A stretch of 64,000 nt of DNA, taken from NCBI RefSeq assembly GCF_019599465.1, contig NZ_RKLR01000001.1:62001-126000 (forward strand), read 5' to 3'. The first letter of the stretch is position 1. Each line of letters opens with the position of its first letter. Shown piece after piece: positions 61,154 to 64,000 of the stretch. The translations under genes and the position numbers were made by a program. Source of the DNA: Haloarcula rubra. GTDB lineage: Archaea; Halobacteriota; Halobacteria; Halobacteriales; Haloarculaceae. Under the pieces are notes generated by a model. The model did not search any database and was not told the origin of the DNA. It saw only the letters and a program-made list of their open reading frames with translations.

Positions 61154-61384
61154 ATGCCAGCAGTCGAAATCGAGTACTGCGTCCCGTGTGGGTTCCGCGA
61201 GCGCGCGCTCGACGTGGAACGAGCCATCCTGAACGGGGTCGAGGGCGAGTTAGACCGGATGAGTCTCGTCATGGGCGACCACGGCGTGTTCCGTGTCGAC
61301 GTGGACGGCGAGACGGTGTACGACAAGGACGAGGACGACTACGACGTCGACGACATCGTCCGCCGGGTGCGGGAGCGACTGTAA
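61154..61384 (+). CDS. Rdx / SelW-SelT-like thioredoxin-fold protein
   Basis: A 76-residue protein starting MPAVEIEYCVPCGFRERALD. The CxxC motif (CVPC) directly after the first beta strand and the compact length match the Rdx/SelW family of redox proteins. The C terminus is very acidic (DKDEDDYDVDDI). ATG 61154 gives the family N terminus. Its place next to oxidase assembly genes is suggestive of a thiol-redox role, but this is inference. Confidence 0.85.
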   Translation: MPAVEIEYCVPCGFRERALDVERAILNGVEGELDRMSLVMGDHGVFRVDVDGETVYDKDEDDYDVDDIVRRVRERL

Positions 61385-61433
61385 CCGCGGCCAGAGCGGA
61401 ACGGCTTTCGGCGGGGGTACCCGACGGAGAGAC

Positions 61434-62375
61434 ATGGACGAGGTACTGGTCGCCGAGGACGTCCGCCGGGCGTACGGCGACACCGTCGCACTCGACGGCG
61501 TATCGCTCTCGGCGACGGCGGGGGAGGTGCTCGCACTGGTCGGGCCGAACGGCGCGGGGAAGACGACACTGGTCAGAGCGCTGACCGGGACGACGGACGC
61601 CGAGGGTCGTGTCGAGTTGTTCGGCGAGTCGCCGACCGCCGTCGAGCGGGACCGTATCGGCCTGTTGCCACAGTCGTTCGCACCGCACGAGCGCCTGACC
61701 GCCCGCGAACTCGTCACCTACTACGCGGGCCTCTACGACGAGACGCGCGACGTCGAGCGCGTGCTCGCCGACGTGGGGCTGGCTGAGACGGCCGACACCG
61801 CCTACGAGAACCTCTCGGGCGGCCAAAAACGCCGGACCTGCGTGGCGACGGCGCTCATCAACGACCCCGACCTGCTGTTTCTGGACGAACCGACGACGGG
61901 CATCGACCCCGCCGGCCGGCAGTCGCTGTGGGACCTGCTGGAGGGACTGGCCGACCGCGGGGTGACCATCGTCGTGACGACACACTACATGGAGGAGGCA
62001 CGGCGCCTCGCGGACCGGGTCGGCCTGCTCTCGGAGGGACGACTCGTCGCGCTGGACGACCCGGAGACGCTCATCGCCGACCACGGCGGCGACAGCCAAC
62101 TGCTCGTCGAGGGGACGTTCGACGAGGGAACGCCGGACGCAATCGACTACCCCGCCCGGACGGCACTCCGGAACGGCACGCTCGTCGTCTACGGCGTGCG
62201 CCCGGAGTCCATCGGCAACGTGGTGGACGAACTGGACGCCGCGGGCGTCGGCTACGACAGTCTGACGTGGACGGAACCGGACCTCGAGGCCGTCTACCTC
62301 GAACTGACCGGGACGGGGGTCGGGAGCGGCGGGGAACCGCGCGCCGACGAGGTAGCGGCGGGGGGTGCCCGATGA
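61434..62375 (+). CDS. ABC transporter ATP-binding protein (ABC-2 exporter type)
   Basis: ATPase of 313 residues: Walker A GPNGAGKTTL, signature LSGGQKRR, Walker B LLFLDEPTTGIDP and H-loop VTTHYMEEARR. It belongs to the CcmA/NatA-like group with a C-terminal extension. The permease gene starts within its last codons (ATGA-type overlap at 62372-62375). Cargo unknown; haem-oxidase context (copper or haem handling) is possible. Confidence 0.92.
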   Translation: MDEVLVAEDVRRAYGDTVALDGVSLSATAGEVLALVGPNGAGKTTLVRALTGTTDAEGRVELFGESPTAVERDRIGLLPQSFAPHERLTARELVTYYAGLYDETRDVERVLADVGLAETADTAYENLSGGQKRRTCVATALINDPDLLFLDEPTTGIDPAGRQSLWDLLEGLADRGVTIVVTTHYMEEARRLADRVGLLSEGRLVALDDPETLIADHGGDSQLLVEGTFDEGTPDAIDYPARTALRNGTLVVYGVRPESIGNVVDELDAAGVGYDSLTWTEPDLEAVYLELTGTGVGSGGEPRADEVAAGGAR

Positions 62376-63112
62376 GCCGACTCGGCCGTCTCCGGTCGGA
62401 GTCCCGGGCGGCGTCGCTGGCGTTCCTGCGCCGGCGGACCGCCGTCTTCTTCACGTTCTTCTTCCCGCTCATCATCGTCGTCATCTTCGGCGTCCTCGTC
62501 CAGACCCGCCCCGGCGGCGGGGGCCTGTTCACCGAACCGCCGGCGTACTACGCGCCGGGGTACCTCGCCGTCGTCGTCCTGTTCACACCGCTCTCCCGAG
62601 TGGGGAGCGAAGTCGCGCGACACCGCGACGGCAACCGGTTCGAGAAACTGGCGACGACGCCGCTGACCCGGCCGGAGTGGTTGCTCGCGCAGACGCTCGT
62701 CAACGTCGTCATCATCGGCCTCGCAGGCATCGTCCTACTGGGGCTGATGGTGGCGCTGACCGGGGCCCAGATTCGGCCGTCACCGCTGTTGGTCCCGTTC
62801 GTCGTCCTCGGCGTGGCGCTGTTCTGCGGCGTCGGCGCGATGCTCGGGAGTCTGGCAGACTCACAGGACGGCGTCATCTCGGCGAGCAACGGCATCGCGA
62901 TCCCCCTCCTGTTCCTCTCGGAGACGTTCGTCCCGCCCTCGCTGCTCCCCGGATGGCTCCCGACGTGGCTGTCGCCGCTGACGTACTTCTCGCGCGGCGT
63001 GCGCGCGGCGACGACGGGCACGGGGGATTCACTGCTCCCACTGGCCGTCCTGACAGCGTGTGCCGTCGTCGGGTTCCTCGTCGGTGCGCGTCTGCTCCCG
63101 CGGACCGACTGA
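62372..63112 (+). CDS. ABC-2-type permease
   Basis: Membrane subunit (246 residues) for the preceding ATPase. It has a cytoplasmic N terminus, then six segments, starting with AVFFTFFFPLIIVVIFGVLV; NRFEKLATTPLTRPEWLLAQ is the typical ABC-2 loop, and LSETFVPPSLLPGWLPTWLS lies in the last extracellular loop. Co-translated with the ATPase. Substrate unknown. Confidence 0.9.
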   Translation: MSRLGRLRSESRAASLAFLRRRTAVFFTFFFPLIIVVIFGVLVQTRPGGGGLFTEPPAYYAPGYLAVVVLFTPLSRVGSEVARHRDGNRFEKLATTPLTRPEWLLAQTLVNVVIIGLAGIVLLGLMVALTGAQIRPSPLLVPFVVLGVALFCGVGAMLGSLADSQDGVISASNGIAIPLLFLSETFVPPSLLPGWLPTWLSPLTYFSRGVRAATTGTGDSLLPLAVLTACAVVGFLVGARLLPRTD

Positions 63113-63152
63113 GTGGCCGTTCTGGACCGACGGTGCGGGAGCGGCCGAGCGC

Positions 63153-63341
63153 GTGGCGGCCACCTATGTCAACGTCGAACCGAGCAACGAGTACTTCGAC
63201 ACGGGACCCGAGTTCGACTACGTCGAGAACGCCCCAGTCGACCGGGAGGAAACGGTGGTCGGCTCCGAGGACTACGGCGAGTACCGGAACGTCGAAGTTG
63301 ACGCCACCCAGTACAAGTTCGCGGCGCCAAAGACGGGTTGA
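63153..63341 (+). CDS. Short protein or gene fragment of unknown identity
   Basis: A 62-residue frame from GTG 63153: VAATYVNVEPSNEYFDTGPE, then acidic VENAPVDREETVVGSEDYGE and YKFAAPKTG at the end. Codon use is like neighbouring genes, and the same frame also reads sensibly from about 63111 (EWPFWTDGAGAAERV) without a start codon there. It may be the tail of a truncated gene. There is no clear promoter. Confidence 0.4.
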   Translation: MAATYVNVEPSNEYFDTGPEFDYVENAPVDREETVVGSEDYGEYRNVEVDATQYKFAAPKTG

Positions 63342-63533
63342 CGCTGGCACAGTTGCCGTTCACGTCGCTCTAGCGCGGCCGGCGTAGAACCCGGGGCGAC
63401 TCCGGCCGCTCGTCGTCTGTAGCATTATTCGACCTCTAATGTGATTCTCGTGGACGTGAACGGATTATTTAGCGACGCTATATGGTGAACAATCGTTGGA
63501 TTTATGATGTGCGTCTTCGCCTATGCTCGTGGA
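63342..63533. other. Intergenic promoter region of the GH97 gene
   Basis: No gene. AT-rich near 63420-63510, with GATTATTTAG at 63463-63472 as a TATA candidate. Transcription would start near 63495, giving either a short leader to ATG 63504 or a 39-base leader to ATG 63534. Confidence 0.5.
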
Positions 63534-64000
63534 ATGGTTAGTAGACAATCTCAACAATCACTTAACAAACTGGGTCGGCGAGAGTTCCTCGGCGGCGTCG
63601 CGTCGCTGGTGGCGGCGGCGGCGTACACGCAGGACGTTCCGGCGTCGGCGGCGGCACAGGTCACAGGTGGCGACGACAGCGACAGACAGACGGTCACCTC
63701 CCCCGACGGCAGCATCGACGTACGGGTCGACGTGTCTGGTGGGACACCGACCTACAGCGTCGCCTTCGACGGGACGACCTACGTCGAACCGTCGGCGCTG
63801 GGCTTCGACTTCCAGAACCAGGCGACGTTCGGCGTCAGTGACGACGGCAGTAGCGGCGCCGGCATCACGGTCACCGGCAGTGAGCGCGGCACCGAGACGG
63901 AGTCGTGGACCCCCGAGTGGGACCAGTACGACAGCGTCACGGCGGAGTACAGCTATCTCCGCCTCGGCCTCGAGGAGACGGCCGGTCCGGGCCGGTCGGC
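63534..64000 (+). CDS. Tat-exported glycoside hydrolase family 97 protein, partial
   Basis: The gene runs off the right end with at least 155 codons. The N terminus MVSRQSQQSLNKLGRREFLG is a twin-arginine signal, followed by GVASLVAAAAYTQDVPASAA. After it TVTSPDGSIDVRVDVSGGTP and YSVAFDGTTYVEPSALGFDF match the GH97_N domain of alpha-glucosidase/alpha-galactosidase-type enzymes (SusB family). In-frame ATGs at 63504 and 63507 would lengthen the signal region. The catalytic barrel lies outside the window, so its specificity is unknown. Confidence 0.78.
   Translation, partial: MVSRQSQQSLNKLGRREFLGGVASLVAAAAYTQDVPASAAAQVTGGDDSDRQTVTSPDGSIDVRVDVSGGTPTYSVAFDGTTYVEPSALGFDFQNQATFGVSDDGSSGAGITVTGSERGTETESWTPEWDQYDSVTAEYSYLRLGLEETAGPGRS

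Overview
The window is a gene-dense, GC-rich piece of a haloarchaeal chromosome (class Halobacteria). The evidence is the strongly acidic predicted proteins, the many genes whose start codon lies about 25-33 bases after a TATA-like box (leaderless transcription), and archaeal marker genes: proteasome alpha subunit, SBDS, RNase P proteins, TFB, Rpo4, L21e, aEF1B, GatE, FEN1, Gar1, SRP19, a presenilin-type protease, and a sensory rhodopsin with its transducer. No genus can be fixed from sequence reading alone. I see no tRNA, rRNA, CRISPR array, intact insertion sequence or origin.

Layout. 0-5.2 kb is the conserved RNA-processing and proteostasis block (end of an exosome-linked RNA-binding gene, rnp3, a broken membrane-protein gene, rnp2, psmA, SBDS), then FUN14 and hflX. 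5.2-14.1 kb, mostly on the minus strand, is metabolic and repair housekeeping: a dienelactone-hydrolase lipoprotein, Nnr, acylphosphatase, an OGG1-type glycosylase, two tandem sodium-symporter genes, an SDR whose 3' end is tandemly repeated, and an MDR oxidoreductase. 14.1-19.4 kb is a sensory block: a pseudokinase plus membrane-protein pair, divergent from htrII-sopII (phototaxis transducer and sensory rhodopsin II). 19.4-27.6 kb carries TFB, a hydroxyacyl-CoA dehydrogenase, a translation/transcription run (zinc micro-protein, aEF1B, L21e, Rpo4, DUF655, KsgA, HemK2-like) and a split MetE pair.

28-38 kb holds an HTH-like protein, a phosphotransferase, a sulfatase-like enzyme, a pterin neighbourhood (DHPS-like protein, HAD hydrolase, SDR, F420-type LLM oxidoreductase, MptE-like kinase), trehalose-6-phosphate synthase and DoxX. 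38-45 kb holds TrmJ, a RecA/KaiC-like plus DICT protein, GatE, a lipoprotein and fumarase, whose promoter contains a perfect inverted repeat. 45.7-49.2 kb is a sugar ABC importer (two permeases and an ATPase) that lacks a substrate-binding-protein gene but has what may be the remains of one. 49-58 kb holds FEN1, small unknowns, an AT-rich island, an ornithine-cyclodeaminase homologue, the presenilin homologue, gar1-srp19, a CAP-domain protein and a MaoC protein. 58-63.1 kb is the cytochrome oxidase/haem module (coxB, a CtaA-CtaB fusion, an Rdx protein, an ABC exporter). The window ends inside a Tat-exported GH97 glycosidase.

The most unusual items are the 62-bp hairpin repeats over an SDR stop codon, the pseudokinase operon beside the phototaxis genes, the inverted repeat around the fumarase TATA box, the importer without a binding protein, and two very short leaderless reading frames ahead of larger genes. 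I did not find a clearly new multi-gene system. The pseudokinase/membrane-protein pair is the best candidate for undescribed biology.
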